Source: Steinernema hermaphroditum | Taxonomy: Eukaryota; Nematoda; Chromadorea; Rhabditida; Steinernematidae | Assembly: GCA_030435675.1 (NCBI GenBank) | Contig: CM059622.1 | Coordinates: 4,340,001 to 4,404,000, forward strand | Direction of reading: 5' to 3' | Length of the DNA stretch: 64,000 bases | Shown: piece after piece, positions 45,174 to 56,321 of the stretch | Numbering within the stretch: position 1 is the first letter of the stretch | Layout of the letters: every line of letters begins with the position of its first letter | Notes under the pieces: generated by a model | What the model was told of the DNA's origin: nothing | Databases searched by the model: none | What the model saw: the letters and a program-made list of their open reading frames with translations, nothing else | Made by a program: the position numbers and the translations under genes

Positions 45174-46072
45174 CAATCACAAAAAGTCGCCAGAATCACA
45201 GAAAATATGACCGCCTCGAGTGCATTATCCCTGATTCGACCGCTCATCTGCTCCGTTAAATGACGATTGGACTACTCTCTGCAGACTGAGGGGTTTTGCA
45301 GGCTGCGAATGCTGTCTAGCAGAGCGTAGACGTCTAAAGCCTATATACTTTCTAGACTCCGGAAACGGAAACCATTGTGTTCAATGAATCCGTAGGTAAG
45401 TCAGTTGTTTTAGGGACATCCTCTTTGTGGCGACGACCACCACCACCCTTTACTCGTTATCACCAAGCGGAATGATGAGATTATCGCGTGACTGTGTCGT
45501 AAAACCGGCGAGGATTTTTACAACACTAAAGCCTTTGCCCTTGCTTTGCTTACCAAAAATTGTATTCTTTCTCATATCCTATAGACGTTGAACTCGAAAG
45601 GAAGAAGTGACGAAAGCTGAGAGGTAGAAACTTGATCACGCGAACACGTCTTTTCTTTGATCACGCGAACACGTATATCTCGCACTCGGCCGATGTGATT
45701 TTTCCAGATCTCAGCGGCAGTAGTCACATCAGCACTAAGGTAGGTCCCTGCAGACTAACCGTTCGCGACTTTTGCAGAGACCTGCGACCGCCAGCCCCGG
45801 CCGTAGAATATTTCTCCCTCCTCCCACGAACGGGTGACTCGGTCTTCGCCAGGCATTCTCCGTCGTCTCCGCATGGCCCTGGACACCACCTCCGCTCTCC
45901 ACCTCACCTCTGCTGCTTTTGTCTGCCTTCTGTTCTCCAATTCTCCAAGTCAGCTAAAGTCACCGATTGTCTTTATGTTCATGGCTCAGTTGTAAGCCTG
46001 TTGTCTTATTTGTCTCACAGAAGGACTTATTTAAATATTGACATTGCGACTTTCTTTCATGACTTAAAAGAC
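45174..46072. other. Intergenic; short direct repeat
   Basis: No gene supported. TTGATCACGCGAACACGT occurs twice, at 45,632-45,649 and 45,657-45,674. Confidence 0.5.
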
Positions 46073-46470
46073 ATCGAATTATAGACGAACAGAAGATGTC
46101 ACTTGTTGGCTTCATTCCTGGCGAGGCGTGGATGCTGAACCGGTCGGTGGCCGGCGCTTTACAGGACATGACAAAACTTCGGGTCCAGCAACGGAACATC
46201 TTCTTCGAGGGTCGTTTGGGGAACAGGGGCGACTTTGAAGCTCGATACCTCTTCCGATATACTGGTTCTTTGTTCGAAAGTTGCGTCTTCTCCGGTTTTG
46301 GCGTCCTCAGAGCGTCGGCGACCCTTGGGAGGACATCTCACGCAGCCGGATTCCTGTCGTAGGAGATCTTGTTGTCAGTGGTGGTGGTACTACGGTTTTC
46401 GGATGTCCCACTTCCTTCCTGAAAGTCGGAGGACTCACAGCCGCCACAGGGTTTGCTGTTAGACCAATCG
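46073..46470 (+). repeat. Dispersed repeat, copy B
   Basis: Matches copy A at 33.3 kb over most of its length: ACGAACAGAAGATGTC, CTTCATTCCTGGCG, GAACCGGTCG, the GTCCTCAGAGCGTCGGCG block, GACATCTCACGCAGC, TTGTTGTCAGTGGTGGTGG and TCGGATGTCCCACTTCC. No terminal inverted repeats or coding core seen. Confidence 0.7.
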
Positions 46471-46479
46471 TCGGACTGA

Positions 46480-47660
46480 AGAGCTTATTGGTGCTTTGAA
46501 CCGTTGAAAGCTGTACTGGTTCCAAAATAATCACAGGACATTTTACATAACAAATAAGTACTTTTGCATTTTATGACAACGTTCAATTGACCTAGGAATA
46601 ATGGAGTTCAATCTTGAAAACAGCCAAACAAGAATGGTCTGTTCGCCTTGATCTCGAATGTCTTAGGAGGCGATGACGGGATGAAAGTCGGCCAGAGGTG
46701 AGCCCACGTCAGCAATATTTTCCCTGCCTCGTATATTTCAAATTTGGCCTAAAACAGATAATACTTTTCAGTTTCTATAGTCCTATTGATGTTGTTTTGT
46801 AGAAAAATGGAAGGATTTTTTCATTAATTCGTTAAAAACGCTATATATATTTTAGTTTTTTAAAATTGGTATGGAGGTATACATTAGTCGGCTGATACCC
46901 ACATCTGACCATATAAACAGCTTCCAAAAGTTTCCTTTGCCTATCGTCTTTAGATCGAGGTCGAACCCCTTTATCTTTCTTTGTATTTTTGTTATGTTAC
47001 TTCGGCTCTATCGATCCAATCTTGAAATGGTGTTTATATGGTCAGGCGTGCGTATAAGCCGACGCCCTTTTAGGGTTCACTAATGCACGCCTACATGTGT
47101 GCTAGTTTTCAGCTCGATCTGCGGCAGACATTTTGGAAGATTCCTTTGTAAGGAGTTTAACTTTCCATGCGCCACGATTTGAAATTTCCTATTTTTATAC
47201 CGCTTATCTTCCCGAATCAGTGGACAGTATATAAAATAAACAGCCCATATAGTGGAATCAGCGTACAATCCCATCGGTTCTAGACGATTTGTTATCAAAG
47301 CTGTATGATTGTGTGACCAAAACACATGTAGATATAGAGTAAATCATCATAGAAACATCGGATTAACCATTCCGTACACACAAGACTCGATTAAATATCT
47401 CGTTCTCTCGACATCCCTTGCCATTCATTCACAAATTTCTTCTATTAAAAGCAGCACGACTAAAGTATTTGTCACTACCAGATCCACAAATAGTGCAGAG
47501 AAGTAAATCGCTGGAAATTGACATCGACGCGTCAGATCAGGGCAATCTGTATTCCCCAACGCTGACGAGACGTGCTCTCGGAACTCAGTTAGTTCATCCG
47601 TTAATAATGACCTGCGCCGTCTGATCAAAACAAATAAAAAACCTGTTCGCCACAGCTACA
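46480..47660. other. Intergenic region before SLC5 copy 3
   Basis: AT-rich, no gene supported. A possible TATA-like ATATAG at about 47,661 lies 43 bp before the SLC5 copy 3 start. Confidence 0.45.
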
Positions 47661-47703
47661 TATAGCGGAATGTTTTTTGCTCCGTGCCGTCACTTGACAA
47701 ACC

Positions 47704-49910
47704 ATGGCGAAGACCTACAACCTAGGCGCTGTGGACTATGTCGTTTTTGGGGTTTTCATGCTTTTATCCGTCGGCATCGGCTTCTACTACTGGCTTCGGG
47801 AGAAGATGAGCGCCAAGTGGACGACTACGGTGGCGAATGAAAAGAACGACGTGAGTGAAAGTAGTGCACATTCATGTTCTTTATGCATATTCAGGAGAAA
47901 ACGGACGAATATCTCGTAGGGAGCCGCAAAATGCCCATCATCCCCGTAGCCATGTCGCTCTTGGCGACCTTCTTGTCGGGAATCACTCTTCTAGGCACTC
48001 CTGCCGAGATCTTTAAGCGAGGTAATGAGGGCATTTCTGCAGTACTTCACCCCAGAATTCGTTAGGACTTCTCTGGGCTCTGATGTATTACAGCGCCGTG
48101 TTGGCCTTCGCCATTTCTGGCTATTTCTTTGTGCCCATTTTCTACAATCTGAAGTTGACGTCAGTCTTTGAGTACTTGGAGGTGCGATTCCACTCAAGGC
48201 TACTGAAACTTCTCTGTGCAGCCGTCTTTCTAGTGAATACGATCGTTTACATGGGTGTGGTCATCTATGCTCCTTCTGTGGCCCTGAGTGGAGTGTCGGA
48301 TGTTGAAGTTTGGAAGCTTATTTTGGTAATTCTAACAGCATACATTCTTACGACCCTTCTCTTAGCTCATCGGCTGCACAACGACCTTATACACAACGAT
48401 AGGCGGCATAAAAGCCGTTGTGTGGACGGATACATTGCAAGCGGTCGTCATGTATGCTGGAATCGGTTTGATAATCGTCAAAGGAGTCATGGAATCTGGA
48501 GGTTGGGCCAGAACCTTTGAAATTCTAGCGGAAAGCGGCCGTCTGGAGAGCTTGTGGAGAGTCGACCCGGATCCTGCACAGGTAGAAGGCCATTTTGAGC
48601 GCCATTCATTAGAGCTACTTTACAGCACTTAAGCGTTTGGGTTGTTTTGACAGGAGGCACTACTTTATGGCTATCATTGTATGGTCTCAATCAGATGGCC
48701 ATCCAGAGATACTGTAGTTTACCTTCACTGGGCGATGGTGAGTTCAATGAGTGGGTCTCTTATGTGGTAGGAGCCTTTAGCGCGGAAAGTGGTTTGCCTC
48801 ACTTGTGGCATGTTCCTCGTGGTGGGAACCATGGCCTGCTTCATAGGCGTCGTGTGTCTCGCCTACTACTACAACTGCGATCCAGTCAAGACCGGGGTCA
48901 TCGACGATCACGACCAACTGGTTGTTCTCCTGGCTGTGGAAGTTTTAAGTAAGCACGGCCTTCTCCATATTGGGCTAAACAGTGTTCAGGCGACTGGCCC
49001 GGATTCTCAGGCCTCTTTCTGGCCTGTATCTTCGCTATGACTCTGAGCACCCTGTCTTCCGGATTCAACAGTTTTGGGGCAGTAGTGTACACCGATTTTA
49101 TTAAACCGACTGAAATGGGCAAACAGCTCGGGGCTGATGGGGCTTTAAAAGTTAACAAGGTGAGTAGGAATGGAAAGGATCTCGTTGTAGATCTGATTTC
49201 AGATTGTCGTCCTTCTCGCAGGTTGCATCAGTACGGCTTTTGCTTTCGCGGCGAAACCTCTCGGTGGAATTATTAAGGTAAATAGCTTAACCTATCAAAA
49301 TTTTGATTCAATTCTCGATCTAATTTCTAACTGTTCCAGTCATCATTGAGTCTTCTCGGCGCTCTGATAGGCCCTGTACTTGGACTTTTCTTCCTTGGGG
49401 TCTTCTTCACTAGAGTGTCCACAAAAGCAACAGTCTGCTCTTTCCTCCTGGCGATGTTTTTTTCCATCGGGCTCTGGACCCTTGGCGCTGTTGAGAATCC
49501 CTATTCCGGTACTGACTTTCCCGTTACCTTAAACGGCGTTTTAGGATATGTGATGCCGACGAATTCTTCTGCGGAAGGCTGTTCAGGTGAGGCATTCACT
49601 GAAACGCCTATTTACGATTATGACCCTCACTACGGACGTCCTGGAACGAGCTACTTGGGAAGGATGTAAGGGGTATCGCTATATTCGCAAGGTGGTTAAG
49701 GGCTCTTTTAGATCTCCCTACCTAATTACTTTTCTCGGTCTCGTGCAATGCGTTGTTGGATCTGTAGTGCTCACATTCGCTTTCCCACCCGGCCCAGAGA
49801 TGTTCTCGATAGGCAGACGACATTCTCTGACGTTGAAAGGCAGAGAATGGAAGTTCGTTCCAAAACCCACTGGAGGAGTGATTCATGTTCATAATATAGA
49901 GACTGATTGA
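47704..49910 (+). CDS. SLC5-family sodium/solute symporter, copy 3 (complete, 599 aa)
   Basis: SMCT/SMVT-like SLC5 transporter. Ten exons: 47704-47850, 47895-48021, 48066-48325, 48366-48581, 48626-48737, 48781-48948, 48990-49159, 49203-49277, 49340-49665, 49712-49910; 1,800 nt in frame. Starts MAKTYNLGAVDYVVFGVFML. Motifs in order: LVGSRKMPIIPVAMSL; GITLLGTPAEIFKRG; FVPIFYNLKLTSVFEYLE; VVIYAPSVALSGVSD; TLYTTIGGIKAVVWTDTLQ; LYGLNQMAIQRYCSLPSL; CFIGVVCLAYYYNCDP; TLSTLSSGFNSFGAVVYTDF; FFTRVSTKATVCSFLLA; YDPHYGRPGTSYLGR; and a last helix and a charged tail. About 13 membrane segments are expected. Its exon/intron joins (for example G/GIxL after EIFKRG) match copies 1 and 2, so all three come from one ancestral gene; it lies 39 kb away in opposite orientation. 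Confidence 0.93.
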
Positions 49911-50552
49911 TGCGATATAAAAGAGTTTTTGCGATTTAAAGTTTCGCTTAACTCTACATGAATGCTACAAAGGACCCTCGCAGCATCATGAGTTCTTCAA
50001 GTGTTTCTTGAACAAGGCCAGCCTTAGCTGAGTTTTGGAAGAGGTCCCCTTCAGGAGGTGCACGTTATGCAGGGGGGTGGTCATGGTTGCGGATCCCAGG
50101 CACTTGCGAATCATTATGGCCATCAGAGTTGGACGAGTAGATTCCACCAGTGGTCGCGGGTGTCAGAGAGCCGAGGAGGCTAATTCCAGAAGTGGCACAG
50201 AAGGTGGAGCACAGTGTACCGAGCGGAATTCCAAGTAGGGCACGGTTGGCAGCGCATACTTCGGCGTTTTAGAGCTTGCTTCGATGGCTTCCGTGGGTAG
50301 CGCCAGCGAAGAGCTGAACCCAGTGTAGGTACGACGAAGAAGCACACCGAGCGGACCGCGATGATCTGGCGGCGCTGACTTCTCAGCTTCCGTGGGATTT
50401 CGGCTTTTTCGACCGGCGTAGGTGGTCGGGCATCGGTGCACCTTGGTTAATTTTGGACAATTTCCCATATGCGGCAATTTTATTCGATAGAAAATATATA
50501 AAACGGGTGCTATTGATCACCCACAACACTCATGCCGCTCACTTTCATGTGC
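49911..50552. other. Spacer downstream of SLC5 copy 3
   Basis: 49,990-50,470 is GC-richer with internally similar segments (CTTCCGTGGG-(A/T), GCGCTGAC, GAGCGGA) and could be a decayed repeat; no protein supported. An AATAAA on the minus strand (about 50,473-50,480) probably serves the next gene. ATATATAAAAC at 50,496 is a TATA-like sequence pointing right. Confidence 0.45.
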
Positions 50553-51433
50553 TTACACGTTCGCATAGCGAGAGAACGAGCGAACGACGGCTCTCTCTTG
50601 GTAGAGGACTACCGCATTGATCACATCCAAAGCCTGCGAGAAACAGAACTTCTTCTCCCTGTTCGGGTCCAAGAACCAACAGCGATGTATAATCTAAAAA
50701 ACAACAAACAACTATAAATATTACCGTAATTTGTAGTTTTTGACTGACCCCGTAACGAAGTTGCTGGAGGTGGAAAAGCTTTTCGCCGGACTCGAACACG
50801 GTCAGCTCCGCCTCATACGTGTTCACAGAGCTGTAGATGCAAAGAGGATGTCCAAGGTGGTCGGAGCAGAACGAAGTCGTGAACTGATGGTTGTAGGAAG
50901 ATGGAATCTGTGTTAGTGAAGTGTTCCAAAGAACTTACGCCTTCGTGGAGATGAAAGCGTGTGTGGCTGACATTCTTGAAGTCATCCAAGGCGTTGTAGC
51001 CGATTTCGTCACGTTTTTCGCTGTCGCTCCAACCAGCGGCAAACTGAAGCTTGTGCTGTCCATATGTGATCTCCTTATTTACATCAAGGTTGGCAGACTA
51101 GAATAGTATGTCAAAAGACACGCCGTTCAAGGGAAACCTTACGCTAAGATCCAGGGAAAAGGTTTCGCCCACCCTGTACCTCTGGACGGAGGTGGTGAAG
51201 TTGAAGAAGCGGTTGTCCACCTCGCTCTGGATACACACTTCGTCGCTCGATGAGTCCAAAAAGCATCCGCCTGTCTCAAACTTAAGAGAAGTTGCTCATC
51301 GTCTTGTCAGTAAGTCTCTTACGTGGAAGGGAGTGTCCAAAGGCGACGACTTAGAGGGAAGACGCCCTAGTCCTCCGGAGGGCAAGGCCAGGGAAGACAC
51401 GGCGAAAGAGAGAAGAACGACCAGAAGATGCAT
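50553..51433 (-). CDS. Secreted protein of an unrecognised family, member 1 (235 aa)
   Basis: Secreted protein with a clear signal peptide, MHLLVVLLSFAVSSLA. Five exons: 51323-51433, 51143-51280, 50939-51097, 50749-50907, 50553-50693, every intron in phase 0. Exon 2 reads FETGGCFLDSSSDEVCIQSE followed by VDNRFFNFTTSVQRYRVG; exon 3 holds GQHKLQFAAGWSDSEKRDE; exon 4 FCSDHLGHPLCIYSSVNTYE and LTVFESGEKLFHLQQLR; exon 5 HRCWFLDPNREKKFCFSQAL and ends SRYANV. Eight cysteines suggest disulfides. The gene at 59.2 kb is a paralogue with the same exon plan and the same 138-nt second exon. A TTTAAAA lies 44 bp upstream of the ATG (51,471-51,477). I know no family match; a nematode-restricted secreted protein is my guess. 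Confidence 0.85.
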
Positions 51434-52887
51434 CTCGATGCGAACTGAAGTATCGTGATGCCACCTCCTCTTTTAAAGACAATAAGAGTTGGCGTTTCGA
51501 CGCGTGTGCACGTCCACAGATTACCCATTTCGCCCCGAAAAAGATAACTTTGTTTCGTTGACGACACATAATGTGACACAGAGCAAAGGTCATGTTGGTC
51601 AACGGTTGAACCTGCTTTCGATTAATCCCCTTGGGATAGTCTTCCAGTTACTTCTTGATAATTTGGAGGCTATATTTTGAAGCTATGCAGTTACTATGCA
51701 TGTTACTATGAATTACTATGCAGTAGGGGAGCTCCTGTTTTACATAAGGTTTCTTGTCACCGATCACTACTTCAGAATGCCGATAACGACGGCCCTTTGG
51801 CGAAAAATACAATAGCCTTTGTTCAGTCGTCGAAACAGACAACGACAGATTTTGTAAACATTTCTTCAGGAAATTATGTGAACAAAGATTTCATCCACTT
51901 GTCGTATAAGGAGGAAGAACAACCTTCCGGAAATGTTTATTAGGTAGACGACCATAGAAAGAGCTAATCGTCCATTTCATACGCCCTGTTTCTGGAGCTC
52001 CGTGAACGAAGCTCCGTGTTTTCGAAACTCGATGTTTCCTTGACCCATGACTCGACTCAATATTGGCGATATGTTTGTCACAAAGAGGGTCGTCATATCG
52101 GAAACGTGGAAACGCTGTGTGGGTTCATATGCACACCGAAGACCTTTGAGTTAATGTGTTGTTTACAAGTCCTTGTCGTTATCACTGCCACGCGTCGCTG
52201 TGTTGAAATGAACCTTTGAATTGTGCATAATCACATGCACGATCAATTACATGCAAATAATCACGTGCAAAAATAAAAAGCTGTCCAGAAGATGTCAGTT
52301 GAATTTAAGGGGGATTTACGAATTGTAACTCGGGAAACTTGGGTTTTCCACCGCATGTGATATTTATTAGTGATAAAATAGCAGGATAGAGCTGAAAGAG
52401 TGCTATAAGAACAGCTAATAGGAATCTTTCAGCTCAAAGTGGAGAGCCATTCAGGGGGTCAACTTGGAAACAACATGTCCTTACTTTGTGAGCAGGAGCC
52501 CTCTGTCATATTATGCGTATTGTATCATATATTACGACTCTCCAGACGATGGGCCATAACCTGCCAAGAGTCGTGCAATAGAGAACCCACAACTATAGTG
52601 CAAGGAGAGAAATAAGTGCCGAGAACAGATCACTGATCCATTTGGCCCTTGCAGTACACGCCACAATAATTATTTTGGTTGGGATGTGAACGTTTTGATT
52701 GCGTAGTTATTACACATAATGGCTCAATAGAGACTGGTCGTGCGTCCCAGCGGTGTTCACATATCTCACCAACAGAAGTTTATATACACATGTACATGAA
52801 CATGTATATGTATGTATATGTATACACATGTATATATGTATATACATGTACATGAACATAACTTTTAGAGACAGTGTTATGGTAATT
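51434..52887. other. Intergenic with small simple repeats
   Basis: No gene supported. (TTACTATG)-type short repeat at 51,683-51,724. A TATACATG/ATGTATA-rich palindromic tract at 52,780-52,860 with ACATGTACATGAACAT at both ends lies in the 3' region of the RAB11-like gene. Confidence 0.5.
52780..52860. repeat. TATACATG simple-sequence palindromic tract
   Basis: About 80 bp built of ACATGTATAT words, with ACATGTACATGAACAT repeated at both ends. Lies just beyond the stop of the RAB11-like gene. Confidence 0.75.
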
Positions 52888-53668
52888 TTAATAGATGTTA
52901 CAGCACGATCGGTCGTGGTCTTCGTTATTCATGGGAACCAGAGAGAGTGGCGCAGGAATCGGAATTTCATCTTTCTTTCCTTTGTATATTTCTGTCAAAA
53001 TACTCATGAAAGCAGTTTCGACGTTTGTGCTGTCCAAAGCCGAGGTTTCGATGAAGTGCAGCTGGTTGCGCTCGGCGAAGGCCCTGGCTTCGAAAGTAGG
53101 AACGGTTCGCAGATGCCTGAGGTCTCTTTTGTTTCCGACCAGCATGACGACAATGTTTCGGTCACAGTGGTCGCGGAGCTCCTTCAACCAGCGCTCGATG
53201 TGTTGGTAGCTGGTGTGTTTCGTTATATCGTATACCAGAAGGGCGCCCATGGCTCCACGGTAGTAGAACGGAGTTATCGCGCGGAAGCGGTCTTGGCCTG
53301 CGGTGTCCCAAATTTGCGCCTTCACGGTCTTTCCGTCTATCTAAACTGCGGTCAGGTGTACTAGACTCAAAGTGCGGATATTTTTTAGATTGTCCGCATT
53401 TAAAATAACTTTTCAACAATTTTGAGATACTAAACCCGCCAAGTCGATAATTCACCGTATTCTGGCCTCACCTGAACATCCCTAATGGTGAACTCGACGC
53501 CGATCGTATGCCTTGACTCCGGATTGAATCGATCTTGGGTGAAGCGCAGTAACAGGTTCGATTTTCCGACGCCCGAATCTCCAACGAGTACAACCAAAGC
53601 ATTTGGTGAGAACAGCGGCAGCATTAACAAAACTTACTCTTGAAGATGTAGTCGCAGCAGGTACCCAT
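52888..53668 (-). CDS. Divergent RAB11-type small GTPase
   Basis: Rab GTPase closest to RAB11. Core: [20 protein letters not shown] (P-loop); [14 protein letters not shown] (switch I); [20 protein letters not shown] (G3); [40 protein letters not shown] (G4); [20 protein letters not shown] (G5). It ends DRSCCNIY, a CCxxx prenylation site. Two clear exons (52,888-53,341 and the P-loop exon to about 53,605) are joined over an intron with donor GTGAGGCC and acceptor CAGTTTAG. Upstream, ATG at 53,666-53,668 gives [10 protein letters not shown], a typical Rab start, followed by AGTAAGTTTTG, but no AG acceptor before VVLVGDSG. So exon 1 joining is unresolved: a base may be wrong, or the start is an internal ATG giving [15 protein letters not shown]. 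Several substitutions versus canonical RAB11 suggest a lineage-specific paralogue. Confidence 0.8.
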
Positions 53669-54636
53669 AGTACGGCGTGTTTGATAAAAATAAGAAACGA
53701 CTCCGTTTTATGATAGTTGTTTCTTTCGAAACACCATTCATCCTGTGGCCTTGCCGATCACAACGCTATTTGCCGACATCGAAAAAGCGTAAACGGGCTG
53801 AGTCATATGGCGTCAGATAAAGAGAAAGATGCCCACACCATTGCATGAATGATGAGGACCTTACTGAACAGTTCACCCGTAATACGCACCTTTAGTGTCG
53901 ATTTGCGCTGTTTTGTGGCTTTTCTGTCACTTTAGCACAAATCATTGCCGAACAAATGTTTCAGAGCTATAGAGCATGGAAACATAGAAAGTTGGTCCCT
54001 CACGAAGCTTTCGACCGCTCAACGACGGGTGAAACACTGAATGGCCGGAGTCCGTCTACTAGACAAATAGACTAATGAGTGGCTCCGAGGCACCACAGTA
54101 AAGGACATCGACGAAACTTCGGTTACAAAAATTACAAATTACGCCCAGTTACTTCGCAAAATCGTCATTACATCGGGTTTTGGGTTTTCCTAAAGGTCTC
54201 TCCAAGGAAAGCCGTGGCACTTTCTGTGAGGAGGCCTCTAGAAAGAGCCAGAACCCGAAAAATTCAAATATTTGCTATTTACAAAATACAAGAATGTCGG
54301 TGCTTATCGTCATCGCCAGATACGAATGCTGTCATCACTTCTTTAGTTTGCCCTGCTTTGAAAAGCAGTGTCATTTCTTGTGCACTGAAGGAAAATTCTA
54401 AAAAAGGAAGACGATTTGATGCTTTTATATCGTATATTTTTGGCACTTGCTTCCTCATGTGCCATCTATGAAGAAAGATAGAGTGCTATAAACAAGCAAA
54501 CAAGATGACAGAGCGCTTTGGCAGCAATAAAATACTCATCAAAAAGATGTCTTATTTGAATGATGATTGCCGTGTTTAGAGAAGGCGTGGCTCACTTCTA
54601 TTTGGTGAGTGAGTATTTTTGAACATAAATAACTTC
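53669..54636. other. Intergenic, no gene supported
   Basis: About 1 kb. The frame open at 54,079-54,471 has no recognisable protein features. Confidence 0.45.
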
Positions 54637-54643
54637 TATATAA
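54637..54643 (+). promoter_or_regulatory. TATA box of Cys-rich gene 2
   Basis: TATATAA starting 42 bp before the ATG at 54,679. Confidence 0.7.
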
Positions 54644-54678
54644 CACAACAACTGATTCCTCTTCACACACTTCTCCAA

Positions 54679-54948
54679 ATGAAGACTTTCGCCGTCGTCC
54701 TCCTTCTGGCCGTCCTGGCTTCGACCATCTCCGCCCAATGCGGCGAAGGCACCCAGTGCCCCTCTGGCTGCTGTGCCTATCCCAACGCCGTATGCTGCTC
54801 TGACAACAAGCACTGCTGCCCACAGGGGGCCAAATGCGATCCGTCGGGCCAGTTCTGTACCAAGGTAGGAGAACGATCCATTTCTCTGATTTATTATTTC
54901 TTTTAGGGTGGACGCAAGTTCATTGCTATCGTAACCGTTACTCCCTGA
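54679..54948 (+). CDS. Secreted granulin-like mini-protein 2 (75 aa)
   Basis: Secreted peptide with half-granulin cysteine pattern. Exons 54679-54864 and 54907-54948, 42-bp phase-0 intron, 75 aa. Signal peptide MKTFAVVLLLAVLASTISA. The mature part has CGEGTQCPSGCCAYPNAVCC, then SDNKHCCPQGAKCDPSGQFC: the C-x5-C-x3-CC-x6-CC-x5-CC-x5-C-x5-C granulin spacing, one unit only. The second exon adds GGRKFIAIVTVTP. Granulin repeats are usually about 60 residues and often in tandem; this one is a lone, short form. Same layout as the genes at 34.1 and 56.1 kb. Confidence 0.85.
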
Positions 54949-56030
54949 GATAACTTTGCGATCCGGTGGCATTTTTAACTTTCATTTCCAATGAGAATAC
55001 ATAAATCGTTTTATATGCAATTACCAGGGGTGATTTGTTATAGAACCAGTTAGGCGTTGACTAACTGAGGCTCGCAGAGTCTGACCAATCTCTCCGGGAC
55101 CAATCTGTCCGTGACCGATCAGTGCTCACTCCGTTCTCCGTTCTCCACGAGAGCCCGAGTGGCTCCCTTTTATTGGCCCCGACCGGAAGCCTGAGTCAGC
55201 TGAATGTCCCGCCTGGTTCCCAGGCTCGGCGACCCTTATCGCCGTGTGGGATCAGCTGGCCGCTTCATGTGGCCTTTGTTTGGGTTTCGCAACTCTGGGA
55301 TTTAGAAAGAAATGTGGTGTGCTTGTTAGTCACGAAGAGAAACTGTTAATGGTTTTAATTGGTGGGCAGAGCCCATGAGCATACCCTTACATTATCTTCA
55401 CAGCGTACACAGAGCGGAAGGTGGACACCCAAGCATAGGAGTCGTGATTCAGAAGGTGAAATGGTGAACTAATAAGCGGGATTGGAAAGATTTCACACTA
55501 CCAACAATAAAGGATAGGAGGGTGTCGTTGATTTTTATACGGAGAGAGAGTAAGTGCCTTTCAAGAGAGACGGAGTGTGACCTGAGTCGAGGCAGTGGCC
55601 ACGAGATTGGCGGGAGTTCAGAATGAAGAAATGGCGTCGGAGGTTGGCAGTATTAGATAAGAAATAGCGCGGCGGGGTCGAGGAGGTTTAATATCAAGGT
55701 GAGAGACATGGTCACGGGAGCTGGAGTTCGGCAAGCCGTAACGGTAGAATGATCATCTTATAGGACGGAACTGGACGCATTCGACAGAGTTGGTGAGCGC
55801 TTTGGAATGGGGATACATTCAGAAGCGTGCACGCATGAGGAGAAAGGCTGTTCATAATTGTTTTCATCGAAGATGTGTTTCAGAAGAACATAATCGTTTT
55901 CGCTTTGATTTCTATCAATGTCATTTGAGTGCCATGAATGTCAGCTGTATCTCACCGGTTCGCCACCATCATTGGATGTTGCGATGAGTTTTATTGAATA
56001 TACATGACATCAACCACATCTCAAAGTAAT
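54949..56030. other. Intergenic; possible solo LTR
   Basis: No gene seen. 55,037-55,391 begins TGTTATAGAACC and ends CCCTTACA, the TGT...ACA ends of an LTR, but I see no clear target-site duplication or second LTR, so this is only a possibility. The remainder is AG-rich without coding features. An AATAAA (minus) near 55,990 serves the next gene. Confidence 0.35.
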
Positions 56031-56321
56031 TCAATTAGTGATGGCTGCGGTGAAGGCCTGGGCGAAACCTCCGGGACGCTAAAATTACTCTCTGAGCACA
56101 GACAAACATCAACGTCTCACCGAGTAGCACGTGCGCCCCTTGCAGATATTTCCGGCGATGCAGCAAGTGTTCACGCCCTTACAGCAAACGGCATTTTTGA
56201 ACGGACAGCAGAAGTTCGGAAGACACTGGGTTCCGCTGCACCCGCGCGCCTCTTCTTGGACAGCGGAAGCCGCCAAGGCAACTACGGTGAGCAGAAGGAG
56301 GACGATGCAGAAGCTCTTCAT
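56031..56321 (-). CDS. Secreted granulin-like mini-protein 3 (82 aa)
   Basis: Exons 56121-56321 and 56031-56078, 42-bp phase-0 intron, 249 nt. Signal peptide MKSFCIVLLLLTVVALAASA, then EEARGCSGTQCLPNFCCPFK, NAVCCKGVNTCCIAGNICKG and RTCYS, with granulin-like CC pairs. The second exon adds RPGGFAQAFTAAITN. If the intron is not spliced the protein ends YSVRR. The TATA box (56,358-56,364) starts 43 bp before the ATG. Gene 2 lies 1.1 kb away on the opposite strand, convergent with this one. Confidence 0.83.

Noticed and set aside
44588..45240. A plus-strand three-exon reading with acidic and hydrophobic segments
   Set aside because: Joins in phase but has weaker splice sites than the minus-strand gene and no clear start; treated as antisense of the 53-aa gene.
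45632..45674. Two 18-bp direct repeats as a CRISPR-like start
   Set aside because: Only two copies with a 7-bp gap, in a eukaryotic genome; a local duplication.
54079..54471. 130-codon plus-strand frame
   Set aside because: Random-looking composition, no splice or promoter support.
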